Assembly (NCBI GenBank): GCA_963924555.1 | Contig: OZ004595.1 | Span: 3,224,001-3,288,000 of the forward strand | Reading direction: 5' to 3' | Length of the DNA stretch: 64,000 nucleotides | From: Crambe crambe | Taxonomy: Eukaryota; Porifera; Demospongiae; Poecilosclerida; Crambeidae | Part shown: positions 13,601 through 25,204 of the stretch, in pieces | Numbering within the stretch: the first letter of the stretch is position 1 | How the letters are laid out: every line of letters starts with the position of its first letter | Made by a program: the position numbers and the translations under genes | Notes under the pieces: generated by a model | Seen by the model: only the letters and a program-made list of their open reading frames with translations | Told to the model about the DNA's origin: nothing | Database searches by the model: none

Positions 13601-16600
13601 CGCCCAGAATATAGCATGTTACTGATGACCATTTACTCACTGAAACAGTAATGTTCACTGGATCTATAAATATTTGTGGCTCTTGAATACCTACATGATA
13701 AAATATAGAGCATCATGTACTCAGGAAGGCTGTTTTGTTCAGTTGGTATGTAGCTGGCTATACTTGTATAATTTGTGGTGTTAACAATTTCTTGAATTTC
13801 ATCTAATACATCATGCTAACAGTACACATGTACAAGGTCTTATGGGAAAATTTTGATTGAACAAAAGGCTTGTACCTGCTAAATTAAGTAGTTAGTGATG
13901 TTAAAGAGCAAGTGAGAAGATATTTTAGTTATGTAGCTAGGTTATTAAGCCATGAGATCATCATAACTTTTTTATAGAGACAATATAGCTAGCTACCCCA
14001 GTTGGTTCAACCATTGGCTTTAAAAACATCCCTGATTAATTTCTAAGGTATATATATAGCTTTGTTGAATTTACCCAGTCCTTGGACTTCTATATTTTAG
14101 TAGGCTTTAGCTATTACATCCATAATGGATTATTAGCAGTGACTTAGTAACATATACTGACACAAACTTTATCATTATTATGCGCTTACCACTAGCATTC
14201 ATTGTAATAGATACATTATATGATGGGCCCTCAATTAAATAGCCAGAGAATATAAAGGAACACTCATATACTCCTTCATCTTCCATTGTGAGGTTATATA
14301 TAAGCAAGCTACCATTGCTAAGCTCCTTGACCTATAAATGAGAATAAACAGTTGATGTTAATCCATTAGTATTACAGGACGCGATCATTATGCTATTTGG
14401 CATAGCAGCCAAATACTAAGCATGAGTTTTGCTGTTGAATAGATCAAAACCGAAGGACCATCTTTCTCTTCACACAACAAAACTCTGTGAGATGTGTGAA
14501 GAGAAAGCTGATGTATGGCAGGGTTTACGTATGTAATTTGCTAAAATTTTGAGGCCAAAAGCAATATTCCTTTAGAACTCCAGGTTGCCAGCTGCATGAT
14601 ATATACATTCAAACATAGACTCACTCAACCAAGATTTACACAGCAAACTTCTACAGGCAACTATAAACCATACACATGCACAGAAATCTTGAGGAGCAAA
14701 CCAAAAGACAAGAAAGACAAAAAAGGATAAGAAAGATAAGCTACAGATCAGAATGCAGTAAGATGGCAGGAAAGCCAAGAGTATAGCGAGACCCTAACTA
14801 CAATACCAACGCACAGCATGCAACTCCACGTACATAATATGAGCCATCAAAAATACCAGGGAGTGAACAATAAAAGATACAATAACTAGAGAGGAGACAG
14901 CTATTACTAAAAGCCAGATGACAGCAGGAAAGCTAACAGTATGAGTGAAATTGCATGCTGTGTGGTTATTCTATAATGCTGATGGTCTGGTCTTGCTGCT
15001 CCGTCTAATAATGAGCTATGTAAGTATCTATACCATGCATACAATGACATCACAAAGAGCTCTATAGGACTATGACCTTCCAGCCTCGGCCCCATGTGCT
15101 GCAGTGCTTACACCCAGTTAGGAAGAGCTAATTTTCTTTAGCTTTCACTGATAACTGACACTTCAAACAGAAGAACTTCAGGAATGTGCCTGATTAATTT
15201 GAACAAAATACCACTGAAACCTAACGGTTGTCAGATTATACTAAGACCTCATAAGGAATCCGTCATGTCATCAAACTAAATATTTTGCTAGTGACATGTA
15301 TACACTTAGCAACAGAGAATAAACTGATGTCAAAAAGAGTTGCCTGCTAAAGAAATTTAACAACGTTCTTACAGGAACCTTTAATTAGAAACAGAGTTTC
15401 ATGACATCAACTACTGTACATAATAAGGAACATGATGCAATAGGTTTTCAGGATGTTAGACTCACATTCAAAACTCTTATCTTATGTGAAACTTCTCTAA
15501 ATACTAGCTTCTTATCACATCCCTGGTGCTCAGGCATTCCTCAGGGGATACATACAATTAAAAACTGAATGAACACACTTGGTGAGGTGACATTTCGCCC
15601 TGAGCACAAGGCTGAAATTGGAATTTTTTAAGCTAAGTTTTATCATATGCAGCTAGCTGAGAGTAGTAACGACTCTTATCTTACTCAAGATATTTCTCTT
15701 GCTCATCAAATAACTCACCCTTGATGTCATGTAGCCTGTAAAATTCAATCCATTTTTATTCCACAACACACCATCCCAGCCATCTATAGAATCATCTCCA
15801 CATAACAGAAATACATACTGTCCATGATTTTTGATAATATTAGTCCACTCTCTATACTTGATAGTATCATCTGCAAAAGAAATACTGGTACACCTTCATG
15901 TTTTTTGACTGTGATATTGTCATAACTATAGCTAGACTCACCTATGATTCGTAGTAGTGCTCTGTCACTCACAGTAACCATAGCACTGCCACTCTTTCCA
16001 CTGATGTATAAACCATCTGATACTAAACACTCGTAATATCCCTCATCATTAACAGAAACATTTTGTATGTAAAGTTTACTGGTGTACAGGTTTTCTTGAG
16101 CATAATGAGATATCGATATATGATTTGAATTCAAGTTACTGCCATCAGATATAAGGACTTGCCCATTGTATCTCCAGTCTACCTTAATTTGAGAATCACT
16201 AGTTAAATTGATATGACAATAAAGAACAGCATTTTCTCCGACCAAAGAAAACTGTGACAGTGGATTGATAATGACCACGACAGGATTTGGTTGTAGAATA
16301 TATTCTAAAAAAGATAATAGTAGTATGGTGTGAAAAACTACACATTGTAATATTGCGGGCTCGAATGGGCGGATTGTCACCTCATGCTCAAGGTCCATTA
16401 TCTTTAACAATTCATAACTACAGAATTATAGCTGCTTTTACTCATGTACAATTCATTTATAACACCAGAATGAAATTTCACCTGGACCCTGATCGAGCTA
16501 CAAAGTCTGACTTCATTCAATCTCAATGTAGCTAGTCCCCTCCTTTTCTCTTTTGATTTCCATTCATGGATAAATTTTAAGTACATAATAATTAAGCTGT

Positions 16601-18015
16601 AGAATATTATGAGGGAAAAAACATTTCCATGAAATGAAAGGAAAAAAATGTAGGGATGACCATTGCTCAAAAAAAGAAACAAGGGTAGGGATGAAGGATG
16701 GAAGTGGGATCAATTTTTGTTCTGTATATCCAGCCAACGATCCCTACATATATCCCACCTAATACATTTACTCCCATAGAGAAAAGTGCTCTTACTGTCA
16801 TGAATTCCCTCCCTTAGGGTAAAGTGCATTTATGACTCATAAATGCACTGTTCCCCAAGCCATGAATAACAACAGTTTTAGGTTTTCTGAAGCTGACTGT
16901 TGGAAGAAGATTATAATGAAGATAATGATCAGATAACATTGTCATTGACTATTACTAAAGAGTCTATTTCTGTCTCTGTTTTATGTTGGTAGTTTATAGC
17001 TGACTATTGGAAAATGAAGAAGTCATGTGGTACTGGGTCACAAGGAAATTTCATATTTCTTGCAATTTTCCACTGTAAGAAATTTATTGTCTAAGGCCCA
17101 TTAATTTTGTTTTGGCATTACCTTCCACTAGCTTAGCTAGTTCACTGTCGCAAGCAAACACAAAACATGGGTGGAGGAACTCGTTAATAGCTTAGTGTGG
17201 TGTGCATGGGAGGAGTTTGAGTTGAGCCTCGTAGTTGTCATAGTCTTCGCAAACGGGCTCAAGAGCACTAGGCTCAGTAGAGTTGGCGTCTGAATAACCG
17301 CACATCCCGGGACAGGGACAAGGTATGGCAGGAGTTTTCATTTTGTTTCGTAACTAAGGGGTAGCTAGCTAAAACTACAGACCGACCAATGAAATCATGT
17401 TGCCCTGGGGATATATAACAGGTAGTCCTGGTGATTATGGCCAAATAAACAACCTTATCCTCGGGCTGTGCCCTCGGATTCAGTTGTTTATTAGCCATAA
17501 TCACCAGACTACTGTTACATATTATGTCAAGTAGCTTCAGATAATGGATGTAGCTATTATGTAGGGCTTGTTGGCTGGATATATAGAACAAAGATTGATT
17601 CCATTTCTGTAGGAGTTCATTGCAATTGTCACATGTTTATTGTCTCAAGCTGTACTCAATTTTAGTTAGCTCTCAGTTTTATATTAAGAAGTTAGGCAGG
17701 TTACAGCCTAATGTACATATGCATGCATAATATTATATAAACATACATGACATGTAAAAATACACCATCATGCCCAGAGCATTGAGAGCAAAAATTAATG
17801 ATACCTTTGGTTCAGGCTCTCATCACATTCTCCTTGACTTAAAACTCCCAAACTTATAGGTTATGCTTCTACCTACTAACAGCTATGTATGGGATAAGAC
17901 AGGAATAGAAAATGCTAGAAGTTAGCTATGTTATAACAGTTCGTTACTCACCTTCTCCTGCACAAAACGTTGAGCTGTAGATGCAAAAATGAAACATAAG
18001 GAAATGAAGAGTCAT
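4511..18015 (-). CDS. Ig/FN3 cell-surface receptor with microexon-encoded stalk, single TM
   Basis: Exons, 5' to 3': 18015-17952 (signal peptide MTLHFLMFHFCIYSS), 16304-15942 (Ig1, complete, DEGYYEC), 15870-15719 and 14331-14190 (Ig2 halves, DEGVYEC), 13690-13541 and 13181-13047 (Ig3 halves), 10979-10719 (Ig4), 10286-9978 (FN3-1), 9896-9727 and 9128-8969 (FN3-2), 8782-8649 and 8587-8425 (FN3-3), stalk microexons 8024-7479, 5968-5823 (TM helix) and 4702-4511 (tail). Every junction is GT-AG and every phase matches, giving about 913 residues (919 with an optional 18 nt exon). The ectodomain has many N-x-S/T sequons. The cytoplasmic tail of ~64 residues has no kinase or phosphatase domain but carries tyrosines, including QYLND, a pYxN-type SH2 docking motif. 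The likely role is adhesion or recognition; the ligand is unknown. Introns hold two mobile-element copies and a (CT)n run. Confidence 0.78.
6062..6926 (+). mobile_element. ~870 bp non-autonomous element, copy 1
   Basis: Near-identical to 23063-23930 and similar to 16753-17518, all in the same orientation. It starts TCCCACCTAATAC and ends in a long hairpin plus ATTACA. Inside are a short palindrome around GTGCGTTATGACTCATAAACGC, three tandem units starting AGCTGACTGTTGG, and a GACCAAT...TATATAA pair just before the hairpin. It lies in the intron between the stalk and TM exons of the receptor. No transposase is encoded. Confidence 0.75.
6808..6919 (+). repeat. terminal long hairpin of element copy 1
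   Basis: Arms 6808-6849 and 6879-6919 pair over about 41 bp with one mismatch and one single-base bulge, around a ~30 nt loop that contains CCTCAGGCTGCGCCCTCGG. The same hairpin is kept at 23811-23923 and, shortened, at 17421-17512. A diverged loop-like remnant is visible at 7158-7190. Confidence 0.85.
7479..8024 (-). other. array of duplicated stalk microexons in the receptor
   Basis: Five near-identical exon-like units: 8024-7986, 7961-7923, 7864-7826 (39 nt each), 7771-7727 (45 nt) and 7517-7479 (39 nt). Each has a TAG acceptor, a GTATGG/GTATTG-type donor and phase 1-1, so each can be included or skipped without a frameshift. Each encodes a variant of FPSTTPEPTTEPG, giving a Thr/Pro/Glu-rich, mucin-like stalk just outside the membrane. 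A further possible 18 nt exon (7595-7578, phase 1-1, encoding RSGLT) lies between the last two. The spacer between the first two units is only 24 nt and open in frame, so they may form one 102 nt exon (8024-7923). Confidence 0.7.
9191..9208. repeat. C18 homopolymer
   Basis: Uninterrupted run of C inside a receptor intron. Confidence 0.95.
10584..10640. repeat. (CT)n microsatellite
   Basis: About 28 uninterrupted CT dinucleotides in the receptor intron between the Ig4 and FN3-1 exons. Confidence 0.95.
10980..13046 (-). other. long receptor intron, no exon recognised
   Basis: This is the intron between the Ig3 second-half exon (ends 13047) and the Ig4 exon (starts 10979). I see no convincing extra Ig or FN3 exon on either strand. 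It contains AT-rich sequence and short unrelated ORFs. Confidence 0.5.
16611..17613. mobile_element. foldback element, decayed, split by a nested insertion
   Basis: The left arm (16611-16750) closely matches the arm of the intact foldback element at 42345-42649: GGGAAAAAACATTT, ATGTAGGGATGACCA, TATATCCAGCCAAC. The right arm (17561-17613) is truncated. The loop sequence GTAGCTTCAGAT is shared with the 42 kb copy. The ~770 bp element at 16753-17518 sits between CCCTACATA and TTATGTCAAGTAG, that is, inside the loop. Confidence 0.75.
16753..17518 (+). mobile_element. ~870 bp non-autonomous element, copy 2 (diverged)
   Basis: Same order of blocks as copies 1 and 3, but with more substitutions and only two internal AGCTGACT-type units instead of three. 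The terminal hairpin (17421-17512) lacks the outermost TTAGAACAC part of its arm. It lies in receptor intron 1. Confidence 0.75.
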
Positions 18016-19817
18016 GATATTATTTTCGACATGCATTTTTTCAAACTTGGTCCTTTTATGCTATGATCATGCTAGCTAGCTACATAAAAACGGTTTACCT
18101 TCAAAGTCTTAGTCGATTGCTTCATGTCATTTCCTGCGTGAAACCTGACTGCTTTGTATAGCTAACTCTTTGCTCTCCATATGAAACAGATACCCTACAA
18201 GTAAATTCCTTGAAAGGGCATCACCTGGGACTGGATCACCGATCAGCTATGTGTATTAAAGCTACTGTAATTACAGCTGTGTCAATCACCAATGAAGCAG
18301 ACATAACTACGTAGTGCAAACCTAACCATAATAGATGACGTCCAGCGACAGGCCGGTGGTTCAAAGGTCAAATTGCTACTACTATAGAAAAAATGGCTTC
18401 TAGTATACTGTGCTCCTTTTATATCGACAATCTTTCGAGGTTTGGAGTGGATTTATCCAGAAATCATAGCTATAGCTTGAGTGGTTCGATATGGCTGTCT
18501 AACCAGCAAAAGCTGGAATTTACCTGCTTGCCGTATTTCTGAAACGCTGGTCCTGAAACTTGGTCTGCACTTTGTAGCTAGTAGGCAGGGTGTTAAGTTC
18601 TCATGGAAGGGGGAGTAAGCGATGTGGGGACCTGGGGGGGCTCACTGATGGATTACCTGCTAGAAAGTCACAGGAACGAGCTGAAGTTGGACAGCAATTA
18701 TTGTGAACAATTTGAAGGCAGGAAACCTGAACTTTTTGAGCAATGCATTTACGTGTAACTATTGTATTTTGTTGCTTTTATGCTCTATTTGGGCGATACA
18801 TGAGATTTTGACCCTACATGGCGCTCTCTCTGATAAAATTTATAACCCATAATTCATTAATGATATTCATTCGTTTTACCTCAACTTCAAGTATTGCATG
18901 TCACCAGACTACTCGAACAGCACAGTCATGTGCTGACTGTCCTTTTGCCATTGTGTAAACTAAGATTCAGGACTAGCTGAAGAGCTTTTTGCCAGAGAAA
19001 GCAGCATTCCTGAGCTTTGATTGCTTTTAATAAATGACCATATGGAGCTCAATTATGGCAAAAAAAAATTGATTGAGTCATGGCTGCCTAGTGGTTGAGT
19101 TCCTCTGTACAACGCTACAGCATTCTAGTTTGCCCTTATAGAATAGGAAGTCAAGTAGTAACACCAAATGAGATTCTACATCATCGAATTGATTCTACAA
19201 AATCCAATTTGCAAGAATCGATGTTTATATCGATTCATTTATTGCTTGTTGTTCGTTTTGGCACATCAATATAGTATCTCGTAACCAGCTAGCTACTTGC
19301 CTCATTATTTAAGAGTGCTTGTTTTGTCATGTTAGCCTACACTTATAGCAAGCTACTCTAGGTCACCAATTGTTTACTCAATAATAAGGTCACCAATGTT
19401 ATGACATCATCGTGATTGTTATGATATTTCAGCCAAGCAAGTTAAAAATCTTTTTTTATTTCAAGCTAAGCGAGGTCACCAAGGTTATGACATCATCATG
19501 TTGTTATGCCAAGCAAATTATTTATTTTTACAATATTTATTGCTCTAAGGTTACAAATGTTATGACATCCCCCCATGAGAAAGTGTAGTGATGTGGACAG
19601 GTTTTATAGTGAACTAATGTCCATGAATTATTCCAGTGGAACAGTTTAACTATAACATCCTGTCACCCCAAGTTCAAAGTTGAATAAGGAAACTATAATT
19701 ATTGTAATGCCTCGTGAATACCATTGCACTCATTTGTACAAGTGCAAGGGCTAGATTCCTGCTTCATGAATATCATTACACTTGTTTGTCTATGCTTTAA
19801 ACAACATTTCCAGCTAG
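18016..19817. other. intergenic region upstream of the receptor and of the Cys-rich protein gene
   Basis: No exon is recognised. It contains a stretch (18530-18580) that is inverted relative to 20950-21000 (shared GGTCCTGAAACTTGGTCTGC) and degenerate tandem repeats at 19365-19575. Confidence 0.5.
19365..19575 (+). repeat. degenerate tandem repeat, ~85 bp unit, three copies
   Basis: Three units share (A)GGT(C)AC(C)AANGTTATGACATC followed by a T/A-rich stretch and GCCAAGCAA. They lie 250-500 bp upstream of the Cys-rich protein gene. Confidence 0.6.
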
Positions 19818-19825
19818 TATATAAA
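19818..19825 (+). promoter_or_regulatory. TATA box of the Cys-rich protein gene
   Basis: TATATAAA lies 55 bp upstream of the chosen ATG, leaving room for a very short 5' UTR. Good consensus and position; not tested. Confidence 0.6.
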
Positions 19826-19879
19826 GAGAGTCAACTCCTCATTGACAAGAGCTCTGGACTATTACAGCAATTAATCATA

Positions 19880-20713
19880 ATGGCCCTTTCTTCTGCTCTG
19901 CTTATCATTGCTACTTCTCTCCTGGTCTCTCAGCATGTTCAAGGATCAGGAGAATTGGATACTTCACTCACTGCACCTATGTGCAATACCAGCCAAGCAA
20001 CTGCAGCTATGCTTGCGTGTAGAGCCAGCTTTCTGCAGTCTGCTGGCCAGAACTTTACAGATGATTGTGACGACGGCATCGTCGAGGAATTCATGCAATG
20101 TATAAATTCAGTTCAGGGATGCAGCAATGCATCAGGATTCCTTGAAAAAGCCTTTTATGACCACTATGGATGCATGGACACAAGACTTAGAGTGCAAAAG
20201 CGAAGTTTTGTGAGACGTTTTGTGTGTAGTATTGCCTGTGGCTTTTCATGTGGTTATGGTGAGTGGAATAGTTTCTCCCTTAGAATTATTGTGTTTATAA
20301 ATGTTTTAAAAAATTTTTCCACAGTTTGCTCCTTCACAGGATTTGGATACCCTGTTTGTAGGTATGTCTGTAGACGAGTGTGCCGTCGTGCTTGTAGATG
20401 GGTCTGGCAGTGGATATCTGATCGTTTTGGTCGTTCAATTGCACCAGAAGAGAGCAATGATCTCACACCTGAAGAAAGAGAATATATTGATCAAACACAA
20501 AATTTATGCAGCGACTGTGTGTGTAGTATAGGTCAGTTATAATGTCTTAACATTCGATCAGCATGGTTATTATGATTACATTATATAGCTTCAAATGTTA
20601 GGAATCCTCCAACAGAAGAGGTTCAACAACTAAGCACTAACTCTGCAGTGAAACTTGGTTCATTCACTGGAATCTACCTTCTTATGTGTTCAGCCACACT
20701 TCCTCTGTTCTGA
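19880..20713 (+). CDS. secreted cationic cysteine-rich precursor
   Basis: Exons 19880-20258, 20325-20531 and 20589-20713 join in matching phases (1 and 1) to give 236 residues. The N-terminus is a clear signal peptide (MALSSALLIIATSLLVSQHV). Residues ~25-100 are a Cys-containing acidic pro-region with sequons. A dibasic VQKR site near residue 108 precedes a strongly basic Cys-rich segment with C-x3-C spacing (CRYVC, CRRVC, CRRAC) ending in WVWQW. An acidic stretch follows (PEERE), then CSDCVC and a hydrophobic C-terminus (GIYLLMCSATLPLF) that could be a GPI-attachment signal. Intron 1 is 66 nt and open in frame, so a retained form 22 residues longer is possible. I do not recognise the family. 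A host-defence peptide, matrix protein or surface protein are all possible. Confidence 0.72.
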
Positions 20714-20806
20714 AGAGACTTTGAACTTTATGACATTGTGCTAAACTACTGTACATGCTGTGTGCTTTATTGTTTCAAATTTTGGTTATTGGCAATAGCT
20801 AATAAT

Positions 20807-20812
20807 AATAAA
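20807..20812 (+). terminator. polyadenylation signal
   Basis: AATAAA, 94 bp past the stop of the Cys-rich precursor gene. Confidence 0.6.
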
Positions 20813-20837
20813 CTGGAACAAGAGAATCATTGTGCGC

Positions 20838-20849
20838 TGCGCATGCGCA
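20838..20849. promoter_or_regulatory. palindromic NRF1-type site TGCGCATGCGCA
   Basis: Perfect 12 bp palindrome matching the known NRF1 consensus. No gene start is recognised next to it, so its role is unclear. Confidence 0.4.
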
Positions 20850-21053
20850 GTGTGCAAAAATTATAAGTCTAGTAATTTTATCAGAGAGAGCAGTAGCTCT
20901 CTCTATAATTATAGGGATGATGCAGATCCAGCCTACTAGAGCCTACTATAAAGTGCAGACCAAGTTTCAGGACCAGGGAGCTTACCGTTTCAGGAATACG
21001 GTATTCAGCGAGCGAGCTGACTCTCAGGTCATGACTCATTGAAATTGAATAAG

Positions 21054-21117
21054 ACTTATTACACGAGTCAGCGTGAGATATGGGGAGATATTTCACGAGC
21101 TGATGAGTGTAATAAGT
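21054..21117. repeat. imperfect hairpin
   Basis: CTTATTACACGAGTCAGCG pairs imperfectly with GAGCTGATGAGTGTAATAAG; arms are about 28 bp with several mismatches. Confidence 0.6.
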
Positions 21118-21959
21118 GATTTATTCTTACAGTGCACTACATATGTCACAACTAACAAGTCTAAGGAGTGTTTATAGCCATCATAATTAAAAACATACAT
21201 CTTCAGTGTAGGAAGCTGTTACGTATGAGAACATGTAATACTTACCACGAAGCACTTTAGATAAGGCTACCAGGCCTACAAACAACTCATGCACTTTGAT
21301 AAATCGCTATAAGATTCTAATTTATTGTGGTAGAATATCCACCTCAAAGTTTGTGTATACCATCATACCTGTTTTATGATAAGTACCATAATTAAACTTG
21401 CTGTTCTATTTGTCGTTTTTTTGTTATTGTTTTTCTTATTGGTTATAACTATGAACAATCCTGTGTATTATTACTATTATAGTATATGGACAAAAATGAG
21501 GGTCGGATATCACTATAGTACTTCCCCCAAAGAAGGATATCAGGGCGTCCCCTTCATTTCGAACTTTACCTTGCGATTTGATTGGTCAAAATGCCTGTAG
21601 GCATTTTGGAACATCAGTACACCAGCATAATTCATGAATGTCAACTTGAGATTCAAATTTGAAACCCAATGTGTATTTCTATTAAAATGCCAGTATCATT
21701 TTTCTACTTGGTATGTGAGGGTTGTTGTGCTACCTAGCAACTGGTTACTATCATAAAACCAACATGTAGAATTTGTGGCTACTAGCTAGTGGTAAATAAA
21801 ACTAAGCAATGTGATCTTTTGTAGAAAGCCAACCTAATTGCTAATGGCATGTGTACAGTCCAGTGTGCACTGGATCATGGAGCTGTCATGATTATTATGA
21901 ATTCACATCATGTTCATGCACTTGATCAACATCGTTAATTATCAGACACTTTAACTGTA

Positions 21960-22150
21960 GTTTTGCAGGTGTAAGTTTTTAAGTTATGTTCATGCACTCA
22001 ACATCACTATTATCAGTTTGCTTCAGACACTTTACCAGGCTGAGGTAAGTCATGGTATATTGTGTTATGTACTGTTGACTCCATTATTCTTGCAGGTGCA
22101 AGTTTTCAACATCAGTTTGCGTCAGACACTTTACCTGGCTAAGGTAAGTC
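21960..22150 (+). repeat. tandem duplication flanked by splice-like sites
   Basis: Two units each run from TTGCAGGTG(T/C)AAGTTTT to CAGACACTTTACC(A/T)GGCT(G/A)AGGTAAGTCATGG. Each therefore has a consensus acceptor and a consensus GTAAGT donor. The second exon-like unit is 48 nt and open; the first contains stops. Confidence 0.55.
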
Positions 22151-23062
22151 ATGGTGTATTGTAAGATTTCAAGCATCCACTCAACATTATTCATAAACCA
22201 AGAACTATCAATAATGGTGAATGAATATGTCTAGCTAGTCTAGTTGATCTAAAGATGAACCCTATAACATCAGTTCAAAAATTAGTACTTTAGTAGTTTA
22301 CTAACTTTTCGTACCCGTTCAGTACAGACCACTTACAGGCTTTTTAGTGCTCGTGCATGCATAATGTCTAACTGCATGGTATACAGTTGTATCACTACTC
22401 AAGATCGTATGCTCCTTGATACAAGTTCAACCTATAGGTTGCACCCTGAAACCACAGATTCCAACATATTATTATAATAATTATCAGATTGATGTATAAG
22501 TATTATACTGGCTCAATATTAAGTGTAGTTCATCAATGTAGTTCATGGGTGGTGAACATGGTGGCATGTAGGATTAATGGCCCTGGTTTTAGAGATTCTA
22601 GCATATGTCTCATGATCTAATGACCCAGGATTGATATCAGAACAGGGTGGCCCACCCTGCATTAGTATAAGCTAGGGGAAACACTGGAGATGTTATAGCC
22701 AGTTAATGAACCAGGATATGTCATTGAGTCAGTCATTAATTTTGTGCATGATGAAGGGTGTGACTTTCTCCATAAAGAACAAAAGGTTGGAGTAGACTCA
22801 CAACTATAGCCAGGATATTTTCCGGTCAATTTCTTCATTAATTTTATCCGGTACCAATTTTTCTATTATACAGCTATTGGATAAATCATGTCCAGACGAT
22901 GATAAAAATTAATGTTATTGTGAGCCCTGCATTACTCCTCTGACTTGTCTATCTACCTGTTTGCAATCATAACAGTGTGTGTGACACACATAGGGTTCTT
23001 TTTGAGTGGTATGCACCCCCACCTAAAAACTCTTGCTATCACTATATATATATATATATATA

Positions 23063-23930
23063 TCCCACCTAATACATTTACTCCCATAGAGAAAAGTGCT
23101 CTTACTGTCATAAATTCCCTCCCTTAGGGTAAAGTGCGTTATGACTCATAAACGCACTGTTCCCCAGGCTATGAATAACAACAGTTTAGGTTTTCTGAAG
23201 CTGACTGTTGGAAGAAGATGATAATGAAGATAATCTATGAGATAATGATCAGATAACATTGTCATTACCTAGCTATTACTAAAGAGTTTATTTCTGTCTC
23301 TGTATTATGTTGGTAGTTTATAGCTGACTGTTGGAAAAAGATGATTATGAAGTTAATGATCAGTCTATAACATTAACTGTTACTAAAGAATCTATTTCTG
23401 TCTCTGGGTAGTTTATAGCTGATTGTTGGAAAATGAAGAAGTCATCTGGTGCTGGGTCACAAGGAAACTTCTTTTTTTTTGCAATTTTCCACAAAAAGAA
23501 ATTATTTCTAAGGCCCATTGGTATTTGGCGTCATACCTTCCGCTAGCTTCGCTGTCGCTAGCAAACACAAAACGTGGGTGGAGGAACTCGTTAATAGCTG
23601 GGTGTGGTGGGCATGGGAGGAGCCTCGTAGTTCGTAGTCTTGCTTGAGAGCATGATATGTACAAGGCTAGAGTTGGCGTCTGAACAACGGCACATCACAG
23701 GACAGGGACAAGCCATGGCAGGAGTTTTCGTTTTGTTTCGTAACTAAAGGGTAGCTACGCTCTAGCTACAGACCGACCAATGAAATCGTGCGCCCTGGGG
23801 ATATATAACAGTTAGAACACGGTAGTCCTGGTGATTATGGCCAAATAAACAACCTTATCCTCGGGCTGCGCCCTCGGATTCGGTTGTTTATTGGCCATAA
23901 TCACCAGACTACCGTGTTCTAACTATTACA
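23063..23930 (+). mobile_element. ~870 bp non-autonomous element, copy 3
   Basis: Almost identical to copy 1 over its full length, including three internal units, GACCAAT/TATATAA and the hairpin (arms 23811-23853 and 23883-23923). It is flanked on both sides by TA-repeat DNA, which suggests insertion into a TA-rich target. No coding capacity. Confidence 0.78.
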
Positions 23931-25204
23931 TATATATATATATTATATATATATTATATATATATAGCTAAAGTTTAGTCTGTCAGTTATACATAAGCAA
24001 AATCTGACCCCCGTCAGAGTTAATATGGGAGTGGGTAAAGTAAAATTCCACATGAATCATGTGAGGAAAGTAGTTAGAGAGATATTCACAATGGTCACCA
24101 TTGAGTAAGAGGGACATTGGGTAAAATTAATGGTCATCGATAGAGTAAAATGGTCATTCATTGAGTAAGAGAGGTAGAGGGGCGTGGTATCATTGAGTAA
24201 GAAGTAAATGGTAATAGTAATCAAGATTATCCAATAGCAATTATTTGGCAGCACCTCATGGACATTTAAGTTGGGAAAGGGGGCTATATAGACCAGGAGG
24301 ATACCCTGTAAGGATGTGGGAGAGGCCACCTGGTAATAAAGAATTCTGTCGCATGCACACAACTCAGTGGAGCATGCGCAGATGGGCTATATAGAGACCA
24401 GCTAGCCTTAGAGGACAGCAACAGCATTCGCTTAAGTGTATGCAACTATTTCAATTTGGTAGCTAGCTAGCTAGCTATTATTTTTAGTATTTTTCTCATG
24501 ATATATTAAGTGAGGGTGAGCTTCCAATATACATAGCTAGGCCATGTATGATCTTCCTGTATAAAGAAAATATTGGGGCTGATGGCTAATCCTATGTAGC
24601 TATTAGCTAGAAGCTAACATTTGGGATATGCTTATAGTGGCTCAAAAAGAGGTTTCACTATTAGCTTCCTAGCTGCTTGGAAGCTAATCAAGCGAAGCGA
24701 AGCTTGGAAGCGAAGCTAATCGTCCACAAAATATACTGTAACAGAGCTAACTTTATAGCTATGAAGCTAAAAGTGTGTGGCTATAAAAGAGAAGCAAGAG
24801 ATATAGCTATAGCTACGTATAGGCCCATATTTCTTCAGAGGTTTAGCTAAATTATTCATATTTTCATTCCAAAAGAACTTGAGTAGCTATTTTATAACTA
24901 TTCATATAGCTACACCTCTGAGTGACACTATAGCTAGCTATATTTGCTAGTAACTCATAAATTCATAGAGTCATGTTACCCGCACATGTTTAAAGTGCTA
25001 ATGATTCCTAGAAATATCCCATGTTACTACAGTTCAGGCTCAAAATATAGAAGCTACTTCCTTTTGATATACAACACAACTTTAACTCACTCATACATAA
25101 AAGCTAATAAGTACATCTGATGAATAAAAAGTAATAGATCTTTCAACTATAGGCTATGTTAATTTATGAACAAGTCTTTTCCTTTTCTATACTGTCTATA
25201 TACA
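23931..25204. other. intergenic, simple-sequence rich
   Basis: TA repeats (23931-23966), degenerate GAGTAAGA units (24080-24210) and a CTAGCTAG-rich stretch. Around 24930-25100 there is a diverged copy of the 3' flank of the 7TM genes. No gene recognised. Confidence 0.5.

Larger units (their letters stand above)
20850..23062. other. intergenic region with dispersed repeats
   Basis: No supported gene. It contains an imperfect hairpin at 21054-21117, a dispersed repeat (about 21650-21880) shared with 30130-30300, and a splice-flanked tandem duplication at 21960-22150. A 74-codon hydrophobic ORF at 21376-21600 has no supporting features. Confidence 0.5.

Noticed and set aside
21376-21600. 74-codon hydrophobic ORF with a putative TM segment
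   Set aside because: AT-rich DNA readily gives such ORFs; no splice sites, promoter or homologous copy support it.
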